From assembly GCF_005222675.1 (NCBI RefSeq), contig NZ_STGE01000022.1, forward strand, positions 1-32,486: a DNA stretch of 32,486 nt. The letters are read 5' to 3'. Shown here piece by piece: positions 23,763 to 31,740 of the stretch. This stretch comes from Mycolicibacterium sp. CR10 (GTDB taxonomy: Bacteria > Actinomycetota > Actinomycetes > Mycobacteriales > Mycobacteriaceae). Below the pieces are notes generated by a model that saw nothing but the letters and a program-made list of their open reading frames with translations, had not been told where the DNA came from and ran no database searches. The translations under genes were made by a program, and so were the position numbers. The stretch's first letter is position 1. The number at the start of each line of letters is the position of its first letter.

Positions 23763-25249
23763 CACGTCGCGTCCGATGCGGGCTCGACGTCCCAGGCGCA
23801 CAGTTCGAGACGACGATCGGCGAGCAGTCCGGCGAAATCGAGGTCATGGGTGATCGCCACCACCGCGGTGCCGTCGTCGGCGATCTCGGCAAGCAGGTAC
23901 AGCAGTTCCTCCCACGTGTTGCGGTCCTGGCCGAAGGTCGGCTCGTCGAGGATGATCAGCTCCGGCTTCGCGGCGAGCACCGTCGCCACCGACAGTCTGC
24001 GTTTCTCCCCGCCGGACAGGGTGTACGGGTTGACGTCGGCGAGGTGGACGAGGTTCAACCGGTCCAGCAGCGAGTCGCAGAGGTCGGCGATGTCGGCGCG
24101 GTCCCGTTTGAGCGCGCGGGGACCGAGGGCCAGTTCGTCGCGCACGCTGCCGGTGAGAAACTGATGCTCCGGGTTCTGGAACACCGAGCCGATGCGCGTG
24201 AGCAGTTCTTTGGAGCGCCAGCGAATGGGCTCGCGGCGACGCGGTGTAGGTGCGAACGTGGGCTGCGCGTCGAGGTGACCGCCGCGCGGCGGCAGTAAGC
24301 CACCGAGGGTCAGCGCCAGGGCGGACTTGCCGGTTCCGTTGCGCCCCGTGACGACAGTTGTTTCGCCGCTGGCGATGTCGACGTCGAGGGCGGGAGATTG
24401 CGCGCCCGTCGGATACCCGACCGACAGGTCGGCGGCGTTCAGCAATGGGACAGCGGTGGTGCGGTGGCGCGTCAGCACCGGCAGTGCGGCCCCGGGCACC
24501 CAGACACCGGCCCTGCTCAGTTGGTCGCGATGCCGCGCCAGGGTGGCATTCGGTGGCCCGTCGGCCACGACCTGGCCGCCGTCCCCCAGCACGATCACCC
24601 TGTCGACGACGGGAAGCCATACCGCGGTGCGGTGTTCGATGACGATGAGCGTCGCGCCCGTCTGCTCGGCTGCCGCCGCGACCGCGTCGCGCACCTCGAG
24701 GACGCCAGCGGGGTCGAGGTTGGCCGTCGGCTCGTCGAGAAGGATGAGTCCGGGGTTCATCGCGAGCACCCCGGCGAGCGCCAGCCGTTGCTGTTGACCA
24801 CCGGACAGCATCGAAGTGTCTCGCGCCAAGGGCAATTCGAGACCGACAGCCGACAGTGCACGACGCACCCGTGGCCAGATCTTCTCGCGCTCGACGTTGA
24901 GGTTCTCCATGCCGAACGCCACGTCGTCGCCGACGCGGGACAGGATCACCTGTGAATCGGGATCCTGCAGGACCATGCCGATGCGATTCCGACGCTCCGC
25001 GGGCGGCACCCCGTCGACGCGCAGGAATCCCGCTTCGTCGCCGTCTTCACTGCTGTCCAACAGGCCCGCAATGCCTTGCAGCAGTGTCGATTTACCCGAA
25101 CCGCTGGATCCGAGAAGTAAGACCCGCTCCCCCGGTTCGATGGTGAAATCGACGTCGCTCAATGCCCACTGCGAGCGGCCGGCATGGCGCCAGTGCCATC
25201 CCTGCGCCGCGACAGCGACCCCGCCGCAGTGTCGCGACGCCGCGGTCAT
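23759..25249 (-). CDS. ykoD: ECF transporter fused double ATPase, YkoD-like
   Basis: A 496-residue protein with two ABC ATPase domains in one chain. Domain 1: Walker A GSSGSGKS 47-54, Q-loop Gln95, signature LSGGQ 148-152, Walker B LILLDEP 168-174, with His206 in IEHRT as the switch. Domain 2: Walker A GRNGTGKS 302-309, Gln358, LSGGE 411-415, LIILDEP 431-437, His468 in THDLD. All ATPase residues are intact in both halves. The family Glu after Walker B is replaced by Thr-Phe-Gly-Gln-Asp in the D-loop region of domain 2, as in other EcfA. The ATG at 25249 overlaps the ykoE stop (ATGA). It energises the ykoE/ykoC importer. Confidence 0.93.
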   Translation of the reverse strand: MTAASRHCGGVAVAAQGWHWRHAGRSQWALSDVDFTIEPGERVLLLGSSGSGKSTLLQGIAGLLDSSEDGDEAGFLRVDGVPPAERRNRIGMVLQDPDSQVILSRVGDDVAFGMENLNVEREKIWPRVRRALSAVGLELPLARDTSMLSGGQQQRLALAGVLAMNPGLILLDEPTANLDPAGVLEVRDAVAAAAEQTGATLIVIEHRTAVWLPVVDRVIVLGDGGQVVADGPPNATLARHRDQLSRAGVWVPGAALPVLTRHRTTAVPLLNAADLSVGYPTGAQSPALDVDIASGETTVVTGRNGTGKSALALTLGGLLPPRGGHLDAQPTFAPTPRRREPIRWRSKELLTRIGSVFQNPEHQFLTGSVRDELALGPRALKRDRADIADLCDSLLDRLNLVHLADVNPYTLSGGEKRRLSVATVLAAKPELIILDEPTFGQDRNTWEELLYLLAEIADDGTAVVAITHDLDFAGLLADRRLELCAWDVEPASDATW

Positions 25250-25878
25250 CGCCGCACGGCGCGGCGCGACCCCGCTCTTCCGGACTGGAAACGCGACAGC
25301 GCGCCGGTTTTCGCCAGACCACGCACCACGAACCACGACAGCCCGCCCGCGAGGACAGCGCCGGAAAGTACACCCGAGACGAGGTAGATCGCCGAAAATG
25401 TCGATGCCGACCCGGGGTACCAGAGAATCAGGTCGTTGATCGCCATGGCCAGGCCGGCGGCCGCACCCGACAGCACGGCGATCGGGAGATTCCAGACGCG
25501 ATACAGGAACACGGCGAACACGAGCTCGGCGGCAAGGCCCTGCACCAGTCCGGATTCCAGGGTGAGGACACCCCACTGATTGCCGACGAGGGCAGACACG
25601 CTGGCAGCGACCAGCTCGCCGTAGAGCGCGGCGCCCGGTTTGCGGATCACCAGCCCGGTCAGGACGCCGGCGAACAGCCATCCCCCGCCCAACAATGCCT
25701 GCAGGCCGGGCAGCAGCGCACCCAACGGAGCGCCGATCGGATTGGACGCGATGTTCCACAGCACGAACACCAGACCGGCCGCGACGGCGAGCACGCTCGC
25801 GACGACGATGTCGACGACGCGCCAGCGGTACACCGGCCTCGCGCCATCAGTGGCCCCGGAAACGAAATCTGTACTCAT
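25246..25878 (-). CDS. ykoE: ECF transporter S component, YkoE-like (thiamine precursor)
   Basis: A 210-residue integral membrane substrate-binding subunit with about six helices (first at about 20-42). Segments such as WNIASNPIGAPLGALLPGLQALLGGGW, GNQWGVLTLESGLVQGLAAEL and NDLILWYPG match the YkoE family, which in Bacillus and actinobacteria supplies hydroxymethylpyrimidine or thiamine. The TPP riboswitch directly upstream supports this strongly. The start ATG at 25878 lies directly after GAAGAG/GGGAG, sequence that belongs to the 3' edge of the riboswitch. It is the first gene of ykoE-ykoD-ykoC-kinase, all overlapping by a few bases. Confidence 0.92.
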   Translation of the reverse strand: MSTDFVSGATDGARPVYRWRVVDIVVASVLAVAAGLVFVLWNIASNPIGAPLGALLPGLQALLGGGWLFAGVLTGLVIRKPGAALYGELVAASVSALVGNQWGVLTLESGLVQGLAAELVFAVFLYRVWNLPIAVLSGAAAGLAMAINDLILWYPGSASTFSAIYLVSGVLSGAVLAGGLSWFVVRGLAKTGALSRFQSGRAGSRRAVRR

Positions 25879-25883
25879 CTCTT

Positions 25884-25972
25884 CACTCCCTACGCCGGCA
25901 TTACCCGGTCAGGTTCCTACGGTCGACGGCCCTAGCCGTCCTCTCAGCGCACTCGGTGTGCACTCCCGTGTG
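25884..25972 (-). promoter_or_regulatory. TPP (thiamine pyrophosphate) riboswitch, THI element
   Basis: Read on the minus strand, the conserved parts appear in order: GGGAGTGC, then GCTGAGAGGACGG, a P3 hairpin (GACGGC/GCCGTC), GAACCTGACCGGGTAATGCCGGCG and AGGGAGTG. These are the core thiamine-pyrophosphate-binding sequences. The 3' strand of the closing stem supplies the purine-rich sequence just before the ykoE ATG, and no terminator lies between. Control is therefore likely to be on translation initiation: TPP binding would hide the ribosome-binding site and shut off thiamine-precursor uptake. Confidence 0.95.
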
Positions 25973-26024
25973 GGTTACGACTCACAATCTAGCGCAGCAG
26001 AGGCCGTTAAGGCCCCAACGCAAT

Positions 26025-26048
26025 CAGGCCCCCTCGAAAGGGAGCCTG
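26025..26048 (-). terminator. Hairpin terminator of tRNA-Tyr
   Basis: On the minus strand a 10-bp stem (one G-T pair) closes on a TTCG tetraloop, starting eight bases after the tRNA 3' end. The tail is not T-rich. It could separate the tRNA transcript from the riboswitch operon, which lies about 50 bases further on. Confidence 0.65.
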
Positions 26049-26055
26049 AACAGCG

Positions 26056-26138
26056 TGGCAGGTACAGGATTCGAACCTGTGTAGGCGTTAGCCGACGGAT
26101 TTACAGTCCGCTCCCATTGGCCGCTCGGGCAACCTGCC
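26056..26138 (-). tRNA. tRNA-Tyr (anticodon GTA)
   Basis: An 83-base class II tRNA. The 7-bp acceptor stem GGCAGGT/ACCTGCC, D-loop region, anticodon stem-loop GGACTGTAAATCCG with anticodon GTA (plus-strand 26102-26104), long variable arm (TCGGCTAACGCC) and T-loop GGTTCGAATCC are all present. The discriminator base is A and CCA is not encoded. The long variable arm with GTA is diagnostic of bacterial tRNA-Tyr. Confidence 0.97.
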
Positions 26139-26311
26139 TGGGTGCTGCATCTGCGCTGCAAGCGCGCACAGCAGGATACAACGAGGACCCGCCTGGAACA
26201 CAAACGACCGGGTGAGCGCCCCCCAAACCCGGGGGGTGGTTTGGCGGTCGCCGCAGCGTGCGGCCAAGATGGGGACAAGCAGACCATCCATCGAGGGAGG
26301 GACGGGATTCC

Positions 26312-26803
26312 ATGGCGGATTCATCGTTCGACGTCGTCAGCAAGGCTGATCGTCAAGAAGTCGACAACGCGCTCAATCAGGCTGCCAAAGAGCTGAGCAC
26401 CCGCTTCGACTTCCGTGGCACCGACACCACCATCGAGTGGCAGGGCGAGGAGGGCATCATCCTGGTCTCGTCCACAGAGGAGCGGGTCAAGGCCGCCGTC
26501 GACGTGTTCAAGGAGAAGTTGATCCGTCGCGACATCTCTATGAAGGCCTTCGACGCGGGCGACCCCCAGCCCTCGGGCAAGACCTACAAGGTGATCGGCA
26601 GCATCAAGCAGGGCATCGACAGCGAGAACGCCAAGAAGATCACCAAGCTCATCCGCGACGAGGGCCCCAAGGGTGTCAAGGCGCAGATCCAGGGCGACGA
26701 GATCCGGGTCAGCTCCAAGAAGCGGGATGACCTGCAGGCCGTTCAGGCGCTGCTGCGTGGCGCCGACCTCGAGGTCGCGCTGCAGTTCGTCAACTATCGC
26801 TGA
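26312..26803 (+). CDS. yajQ: YajQ-family nucleotide-binding protein
   Basis: A 163-residue protein of the YajQ (UPF0234, PF04461) family: two ferredoxin-like RNA-recognition-type folds, with the conserved start SFDVVSK-x-D, TRFDFRGT near residue 30 and the C-terminal FVNYR. Family members bind nucleotides, and a Xanthomonas homolog binds cyclic di-GMP. The ATG at 26312 gives the normal length and is preceded by GGGAGGGACGGG. Mycobacterial genomes as I recall them keep yajQ close to gpsA1; here vapBC, a lipoprotein and a DUF1023 gene lie in between. An imperfect hairpin (CCAAACC/GGTTTGG, 26223-26244) lies in its upstream region. Confidence 0.95.
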   Translation: MADSSFDVVSKADRQEVDNALNQAAKELSTRFDFRGTDTTIEWQGEEGIILVSSTEERVKAAVDVFKEKLIRRDISMKAFDAGDPQPSGKTYKVIGSIKQGIDSENAKKITKLIRDEGPKGVKAQIQGDEIRVSSKKRDDLQAVQALLRGADLEVALQFVNYR

Positions 26804-26892
26804 CGTTCTTGACGTTGATCCTGCGCTGAGGGCGGCGTCCTCTCGCACTTTGTCGCCGTGACTGCAGTCTCAACGCGGGTTGGGGGTGGGCG

Positions 26893-27324
26893 CTAGCCGT
26901 CCAACGGATGGCGCCAGCGCAGCCGGCTGAACCTGGCGAAACCGCGATCTGCGCTCAGCAGTGTCGCGTTGTTCTCGAGCGCGTACGCCGCCAGATAGGC
27001 GTCGGGTATGTCGTTTCCGCGGGCTTCGATGTCAGATGTCAACTGCCGGAACAAGTCCCAATGCCGCGATCCCGCCCTGAGCATGATGCAAGCAGGGGCC
27101 GCCAGTAAGGCATCGACCGCCGCCCATGCCTCGGCAGAACTCGTCGGCTCACGAAAGACCCTACGATTCGTCGCGATCCGCACAAATTCACTCAGGACGA
27201 GATCGGGCAGGCCGAGGGGCTCGTCATCATTGGCCCACCCTTCGAGAAGCTCGCGGTATTCGCGGTTCTCGGGCAGGTCCGCCCGATAGGCGTACACCAA
27301 GACGTTGGTGTCAACGCAGCGCAT
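26893..27324 (-). CDS. vapC: VapC-family PIN-domain toxin
   Basis: A 143-residue PIN-domain ribonuclease. The acidic active-site residues expected for VapC are present: Asp5 in CVDTNVLVY, Glu46 in LSEFVRIA, Asp105/Asp108 in NDIPDAYLAA and Asp126 in LLSADRGFARF. Such toxins cut tRNA or rRNA and are inhibited by their antitoxin in a complex. The ATG at 27324 lies 14 bases inside the end of the antitoxin gene, a normal vapBC overlap. The active site is intact, so the toxin is probably functional. The pair probably was gained between yajQ and gpsA. Confidence 0.92.
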   Translation of the reverse strand: MRCVDTNVLVYAYRADLPENREYRELLEGWANDDEPLGLPDLVLSEFVRIATNRRVFREPTSSAEAWAAVDALLAAPACIMLRAGSRHWDLFRQLTSDIEARGNDIPDAYLAAYALENNATLLSADRGFARFSRLRWRHPLDG

Positions 27325-27568
27325 CGAGCGCGGCTTCGTCGTCCATCACTTCGGCAAGCCCGGCGTTGGACGAGAGATCGACACCGGGCATCAGGCCGCC
27401 CGTGCCCGACGCCCGCACTGTGAACCGTTCTCGCGAGCCGCCAGCGGTGGGGTTAAGTCCGCGACGCACGGCATCCTCGAGGACTGCTGCGACGGTACGG
27501 CCCGATGCCGCGGCCCGCTGCTTGACTTCGCGATAGAGCGCATCGTCGATCCGGATGGTCGTGCGCAT
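27311..27568 (-). CDS. vapB: VapB-family ribbon-helix-helix antitoxin
   Basis: An 85-residue antitoxin. The N-terminal MRTTIRIDDALYREVKQRAAASGRT is a ribbon-helix-helix DNA-binding domain with a basic-hydrophobic alternating strand, followed by ALEDAVRRGL-like helix two. The C-terminal third (SNAGLAEVMDDEAALDALR) is the part that would wrap the VapC toxin. The ATG at 27568 was preferred to 27601 because it starts the beta-strand directly and because TAAAGT, a -10 box, ends exactly seven bases upstream, suggesting a leaderless mRNA. It normally represses its own promoter. The stop lies inside vapC. Confidence 0.9.
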   Translation of the reverse strand: MRTTIRIDDALYREVKQRAAASGRTVAAVLEDAVRRGLNPTAGGSRERFTVRASGTGGLMPGVDLSSNAGLAEVMDDEAALDALR

Positions 27569-27575
27569 GCCCGGC

Positions 27576-27581
27576 ACTTTA
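27576..27581 (-). promoter_or_regulatory. -10 box of vapBC (leaderless)
   Basis: TAAAGT (TANNNT) on the minus strand ends seven bases before the vapB ATG, so transcription would start at the start codon. No good -35 element is visible. Confidence 0.4.
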
Positions 27582-27615
27582 GCATCACGGGTAGTCATCA
27601 AGATGCCACTGCAGG

Positions 27616-28128
27616 TCAGCGCAATTCACCGGTGATGTCGACGGCTCCTTCGGACCCGTGGTCGCCGGCGTTGCGGCACTCGCCGTAGAGCTGCAGGGCG
27701 CCGTACCCGGGGTCGCCGGCACGCGGGCCCACCGCCGCCGTCACCCCGTTCCGGTTCAACGAGTCTCCGTGCACGATCTGACCCTGCGGGGTACCGCTGG
27801 TCCAGCCCTGCGCCACCATCGCGTCCCGGATCTGGGCGAACACCGCGCCCGGGTCCGCGGGCAGCTTGAAGGCCACCTCGACGCGGCCCTGGAACGGTGG
27901 CTCGCCCTGGTCATTGCACGATCCGAACGAGAAGCCACCCGTCACATCGTCGAGCGGCACCGCGCGCACCACCTGCACTGCCGGGTCGACCACCTGCGCC
28001 CTGGTCTGCTCGTCGGACATCGCATTCTCCGAGGCGTCGAACGGATTGTCGTCACGCGAACCGGAACCGAACATCCCACAACCTCCAAGGGCCAGCGCGA
28101 TCAATAACAGGGACAGCAGTCGAATCAT
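27616..28128 (-). CDS. Small lipoprotein, unknown function
   Basis: A 170-residue exported lipoprotein. The signal peptide MIRLLSLLLIALALGGC ends in a textbook lipobox LGGC with Cys17 as the modified residue. The mature part has a polar linker and a globular domain with cysteines at about 70 (GSCNDQGEPPF) and 151 (YGECRN) that may pair; segments AVFAQIRDAMVAQGW and GYGALQLYGECRN resemble small mycobacterial lipoproteins of unknown role. It begins 14 bases after the DUF1023 hydrolase gene on the same strand, so the two are likely co-transcribed and may work at the cell surface together. Confidence 0.85.
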   Translation of the reverse strand: MIRLLSLLLIALALGGCGMFGSGSRDDNPFDASENAMSDEQTRAQVVDPAVQVVRAVPLDDVTGGFSFGSCNDQGEPPFQGRVEVAFKLPADPGAVFAQIRDAMVAQGWTSGTPQGQIVHGDSLNRNGVTAAVGPRAGDPGYGALQLYGECRNAGDHGSEGAVDITGELR

Positions 28129-28141
28129 CAGGTCAGGCGTC

Positions 28142-29983
28142 CTAGATCAGGTTTCCGTCGAACTTGTGGTCTGAGGTCACCGAGTGGCCGTCACGTCCGG
28201 CCTCGGGATCAAGGATCGCCGGACCGACCGGGATGTCGGCGCTGGGAATCGGGATGTCACCGAACGGCGTGGCGATGCGGTCCGGAGTGTTGACGGTCAG
28301 GGGTGTCCGCTCCCCCGCCAGCATCCCCAGATCTCCCAACGCATCCCCGTGACCCGACGAGATCGCCGCCATGCTGTACAGCGACTCGCTACCCATCGTG
28401 TAGTAGTAAGAATGATCGTCGGTGTCGAAGAACTCCGACCCGGGCACCTCGGCGTGAAAGCGCACGCCCCCAAAGGATTCCGCGGACGCGTCGGCGCCCA
28501 GCCCCACCGACAACCCGGCCGGATCGGCCAGTGGCCCGTTGAGGGCGTCGGCCGCCACGTCGCTGGAACCGATCCAGCCGATCGGGTCGGTCGAGGCGTT
28601 GCCGACGTAGAGCTGTCCGCCCTGAAGGTTGAAGTCCGAGGCGCTCTGCGCCAAATCTGTTCCGGGACAACCCAACAGCACCGCGTTGGTGGCCTGCATG
28701 TTGGATCCCGCGAACGCGTCGGCGACCGTCGTCGACCCGTAAGAGTGCCCCAGCACGGTGATGTTGGGCTGACCCGCGCCGGTGTGCGTCACATGGAGGC
28801 TGTTGACGTCACCGGCCAGCAAATCCCCTCCGGCGCGGGCCAATTCCGGATTGGCGATGCGCGGGTCGATGAAGCTGTCGGGGGCGTCGTAGCCCATCCA
28901 CATGATGACGGCGTTCTTCTTGGCGGGATCGGCCTTCGACATCTGGTCGTACAGATTGATGCCGTCGTTTCGGCCGCTGGTGAGCCAGTCCGACCCCAGG
29001 CTGCTGCCGGTGCCCGGCACGATGACGCCGATGTTGTCCGCATCGTCGGGATTGCCGATCGCGATCGCGGCGGTGCCCTGGCCGTCGTAGGCCAGCGGGT
29101 CGTAGCCGAACAGGTACGCAGTCCGCGGGCGGGCCGGAAGGTCGCCCTCGGACTGGTGCTTGAGACCCTGCCGCGCCTTGATCCCGTTCTGGTAAGCGGC
29201 GACGTCGGCGCGATTGAGGCCGTACAGCTGCGGGGTGTCCGCCACCCGCTCGGCGCTGACGCCGTTGGCGTTCGCGGCGTTCTGCACCCGGGCGATGTCG
29301 TGGTCCATCACCGTGCGGTTCACCTGATCACGCACCTCGACCGGCAGTCCGTCGAGGTTGCCCAGCCCGCGCGGCGCGGTGTCCATCAACCGCTGCTGGT
29401 CAGCCGTGCGCAGGGCGTTCCACCACTGGCTGACTTGTTCGGCGGACGCACCGGGCGGCGGCGGCGGCGCGGGCAGTGGGGTACCCGGCGGCGTGGCCGG
29501 AGCGGAGCCGCCGATCGCCGTCCGGATCGCTCCCGCGGTGGTGGCGTCGATATCGCCGAACAGCTGCAGCAGTCGTTGAATCACGGCGGTGAAGCCCGGC
29601 TCGAAGTACTTCAAGACCGCGGGAAAGATCGGCGCGATTGCGCGGCCGTCGTCGGTGATCGTCCACCCCGTGGCACTGAGCATGCCGACCAGATCCATCA
29701 GCCCGTCGCGCGTCGCACCCAGGTGCGCGCCACCGGTGCCCAGTGCCTTCTGCACGGCCTCGAGCCGGAACCGCAGCTGCAGTTGGGTGGTCAGGTTCTG
29801 CTCGGCCTTGGCGATGGCGGCCTCACCCGCGGCGCCCTGCCACGCCAGCCGCAGCCGGTCCAGCGCCTGACGCTGGGTGGCGATCACGGTGTCGAGCTCG
29901 CCGATCGTGGCGCCGACCTGCGCCGCAGCCGCCGTCAGACCATCAGGGTTCGAGGCTTCCACCATCGAGACCGTGACCGACAA
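28142..29983 (-). CDS. DUF1023-type alpha/beta hydrolase with WxG-like N-terminus
   Basis: A 613-residue actinobacterial protein. Residues 1-105 form a helical hairpin resembling WXG100 proteins (WQG at 48-50 between two helices). A proline-rich linker lies at about 160-180. Residues about 285-590 are a DUF1023 (PF06259) alpha/beta-hydrolase domain with nucleophile Ser414 in GHSYG; an acid in the STDPIGW region and the histidine of TDDHSYYYT complete a plausible triad. The start is a TTG at 29983 preceded by GAGGGGGG; an ATG at 29965 is the alternative. A CATAAT -10 box lies 29 bases upstream. The WxG-like N-terminus suggests a link with type VII secretion, which is inference. Confidence 0.85.
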   Translation of the reverse strand: MSVTVSMVEASNPDGLTAAAAQVGATIGELDTVIATQRQALDRLRLAWQGAAGEAAIAKAEQNLTTQLQLRFRLEAVQKALGTGGAHLGATRDGLMDLVGMLSATGWTITDDGRAIAPIFPAVLKYFEPGFTAVIQRLLQLFGDIDATTAGAIRTAIGGSAPATPPGTPLPAPPPPPGASAEQVSQWWNALRTADQQRLMDTAPRGLGNLDGLPVEVRDQVNRTVMDHDIARVQNAANANGVSAERVADTPQLYGLNRADVAAYQNGIKARQGLKHQSEGDLPARPRTAYLFGYDPLAYDGQGTAAIAIGNPDDADNIGVIVPGTGSSLGSDWLTSGRNDGINLYDQMSKADPAKKNAVIMWMGYDAPDSFIDPRIANPELARAGGDLLAGDVNSLHVTHTGAGQPNITVLGHSYGSTTVADAFAGSNMQATNAVLLGCPGTDLAQSASDFNLQGGQLYVGNASTDPIGWIGSSDVAADALNGPLADPAGLSVGLGADASAESFGGVRFHAEVPGSEFFDTDDHSYYYTMGSESLYSMAAISSGHGDALGDLGMLAGERTPLTVNTPDRIATPFGDIPIPSADIPVGPAILDPEAGRDGHSVTSDHKFDGNLI

Positions 29984-30011
29984 CGCACCCCCCTCAGCAA
30001 AGTCGGTCCCA

Positions 30012-30017
30012 ATTATG
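30012..30017 (-). promoter_or_regulatory. -10 box of the DUF1023 hydrolase gene
   Basis: CATAAT (five of six to TATAAT) on the minus strand, 28 bases before the TTG start codon at 29983. No clear -35 element; mycobacterial promoters often lack one. The predicted leader of about 20 bases contains the GAGGGGGG ribosome-binding site. Confidence 0.45.
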
Positions 30018-30127
30018 CCCGCGTTCGGGCGGGGGCCCGCGCACTGATCGGCTCCGATCGGCCACCTCTGACGGCCGGCACCGTCGGCGGCGTCGTCAAA
30101 CCCGCCCTCGAGCCGAGGCCACCGACT

Positions 30128-30133
30128 TAGGGT
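30128..30133 (+). promoter_or_regulatory. -10 box of gpsA (leaderless)
   Basis: TAGGGT (TANNNT) ends exactly seven bases before the ATG at 30141, so transcription would start on the start codon. This favours the ATG at 30141 over the in-frame GTG at 30132. No good -35 element is visible. Confidence 0.45.
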
Positions 30134-30140
30134 GATCGCT

Positions 30141-31166
30141 ATGGCACCTGCTCAACGTGAACCCAAAGTCGTCGTCCTCGGGGGCGGTTCCTGGGGCACC
30201 ACCGTCGCGTCCATCTGCGCCAGGCGCGGACCGACGCTGCAGTGGGTGCGCTCCGAAGAAACCGCGAACGACATCAACGAGAAGCACCGCAACACGAAGT
30301 ACCTCGGCGACGAGGTCGCACTCTCGCCTACCCTGCAGGCCACCACCGATTTCTCCGAGGCCGCCGACTGCGCCGACGTCATCGTCATGGGTGTGCCGTC
30401 GCACGGGTTCCGCGGCGTGCTCGAACAATTGGCCAAGGAACTGCGGCCGTGGGTTCCGGTGGTGTCACTGGTGAAAGGGCTCGAGCAGGGCACCAACATG
30501 CGGATGAGCCAGGTCGTCGACGAGGTGCTGCCCGGCCATCCTGCGGGCATCCTGGCCGGACCCAACATCGCGCGCGAGGTCGCCGAGGGCTACGCCGCCG
30601 CGGCGGTGCTCGCGATGCCCGACCAGCACCTGGCGTCCAACCTCGCCAGCCTGTTCCGCACCCAGCGTTTTCGCACCTACACCACCGACGACGTCGTCGG
30701 CGTCGAGATGGCGGGCGCGCTGAAGAACGTCTACGCCATCGCGGTCGGGATGGGCTACTCGCTGGGAATCGGCGAGAACACCCGGGCCATGGTCATGGCG
30801 CGTGCGGTGGCCGAGATGTCGAAGCTCGGGGTGGCCATGGGCGGGCACCGCGACACCTTCGCCGGGCTGGCCGGCATCGGCGATCTCATCGTCACGTGCA
30901 CCAGTCAGCGCAGCCGCAACCGCCACGTCGGCGAACAACTGGGCTCGGGCAAGACCATCGAGGAGATCATCTCCGCGATGAACCAGGTCGCCGAGGGCGT
31001 CAAGGCCGCCAGCGTGATCATGGAGTTCGCCGCCGAGTACGGCATCTCCATGCCGATCGCCCGCGAGGTGGACAGCGTCATCAACCACGGGTCCACCGTC
31101 GAGGACGCCTACCGCGGCCTGGCTGCCGAGAAGCCCGGCCACGAGGTGTACGGATCGGGCTTCTGA
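30141..31166 (+). CDS. gpsA: NAD(P)H-dependent glycerol-3-phosphate dehydrogenase
   Basis: A 341-residue cytosolic enzyme that reduces dihydroxyacetone phosphate to sn-glycerol 3-phosphate for phospholipid synthesis. The nucleotide-binding motif GGGSWG is at residues 14-19, the conserved SLVKGLE at 109-115, GPNIAREVAEG at 140-150 and the catalytic Lys195 in GALKNVYAIAVG. The sequence closely follows mycobacterial GpsA1 (the Rv0564c type) as I remember it, rather than GpsA2. It is divergent from the DUF1023 gene, 157 bases away, and convergent with the secreted protein gene, their stops five bases apart. Confidence 0.96.
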   Translation: MAPAQREPKVVVLGGGSWGTTVASICARRGPTLQWVRSEETANDINEKHRNTKYLGDEVALSPTLQATTDFSEAADCADVIVMGVPSHGFRGVLEQLAKELRPWVPVVSLVKGLEQGTNMRMSQVVDEVLPGHPAGILAGPNIAREVAEGYAAAAVLAMPDQHLASNLASLFRTQRFRTYTTDDVVGVEMAGALKNVYAIAVGMGYSLGIGENTRAMVMARAVAEMSKLGVAMGGHRDTFAGLAGIGDLIVTCTSQRSRNRHVGEQLGSGKTIEEIISAMNQVAEGVKAASVIMEFAAEYGISMPIAREVDSVINHGSTVEDAYRGLAAEKPGHEVYGSGF

Positions 31167-31170
31167 GCGC

Positions 31171-31704
31171 TCAGTTGAAGTAGGGGTTGGTGCCCTCGGG
31201 CCGCGCGACCAGCGGGTTGATCGCGTTGACGATGTAGGAGGCGCCGGGCCCCACCACGAAGCCCGACTGGTTTCGGGTGTCGACGCAGGCCGTCATCGCA
31301 CCGTCGCCACCACAGCTGACGGTGCCGAAGCTCAGGCGCGTGTTCGGGGGCAGCGGGTTGACCTGACCGGTGTACATCGGTGCGGGCGACGCGCCGAAGG
31401 TCGGTACGCCACCCGAGGTTCCGCCGACCACGTTCGCGCCCTCGGGTGCGCCCGGGAGCACGCCGTTGCAGCCGTAGCCGCCGTTGCGCTGCAACATGCA
31501 GGTCAGCCCCGCTGACCCGAAGACGTAGGCCGACCCGTCGAACACCGCGTAGTCCGTGGGACTGACCGGCGGCAGGGCGTTGATGTTGGGGGCCGGCGGC
31601 GGTGGGGGTGGCGGCGGGGGCTGAGCCGCGGCGAGCCCCGACGCGTTGAGGACACCAGCCGCGGCGATGCCTGCCGCGACGACGAGGATTCTGCTCAGCA
31701 CCAT
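31171..31704 (-). CDS. Secreted four-cysteine protein with poly-proline, paralog A
   Basis: A 177-residue exported protein of unknown function. The signal peptide ends at about AAAQ, followed by a run of nine prolines, then a compact domain with four cysteines: GLTCMLQR, YGCNG, TVSCGGDG and TACVDTRNQSGFVV. The paralog just upstream (31741-32214) has the same four cysteines in the same surroundings, plus LPGAP-GAN and NTRLSF, so disulfides are likely. The domain is typical of uncharacterised mycobacterial secreted proteins. The start could be ATG 31704, or a GTG three bases before or after it; a TAGGCT box lies just upstream. Confidence 0.8.
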   Translation of the reverse strand: MVLSRILVVAAGIAAAGVLNASGLAAAQPPPPPPPPPAPNINALPPVSPTDYAVFDGSAYVFGSAGLTCMLQRNGGYGCNGVLPGAPEGANVVGGTSGGVPTFGASPAPMYTGQVNPLPPNTRLSFGTVSCGGDGAMTACVDTRNQSGFVVGPGASYIVNAINPLVARPEGTNPYFN

Positions 31705-31740
31705 CACAGCCTAGATGTCGTCACCGGGGCGAGCATTGTT

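Noticed and set aside
22896..24164. Plus-strand frame of 422 codons across ykoC and ykoD
   Set aside because: Antisense to two intact ECF transporter genes, with a His/Arg/Gln-rich translation and no known motif.
28184..30130. Long plus-strand frame (648 codons) opposite the DUF1023 hydrolase
   Set aside because: The opposite strand encodes a recognisable hydrolase with GHSYG; this frame is a low-complexity shadow typical of high-GC DNA.
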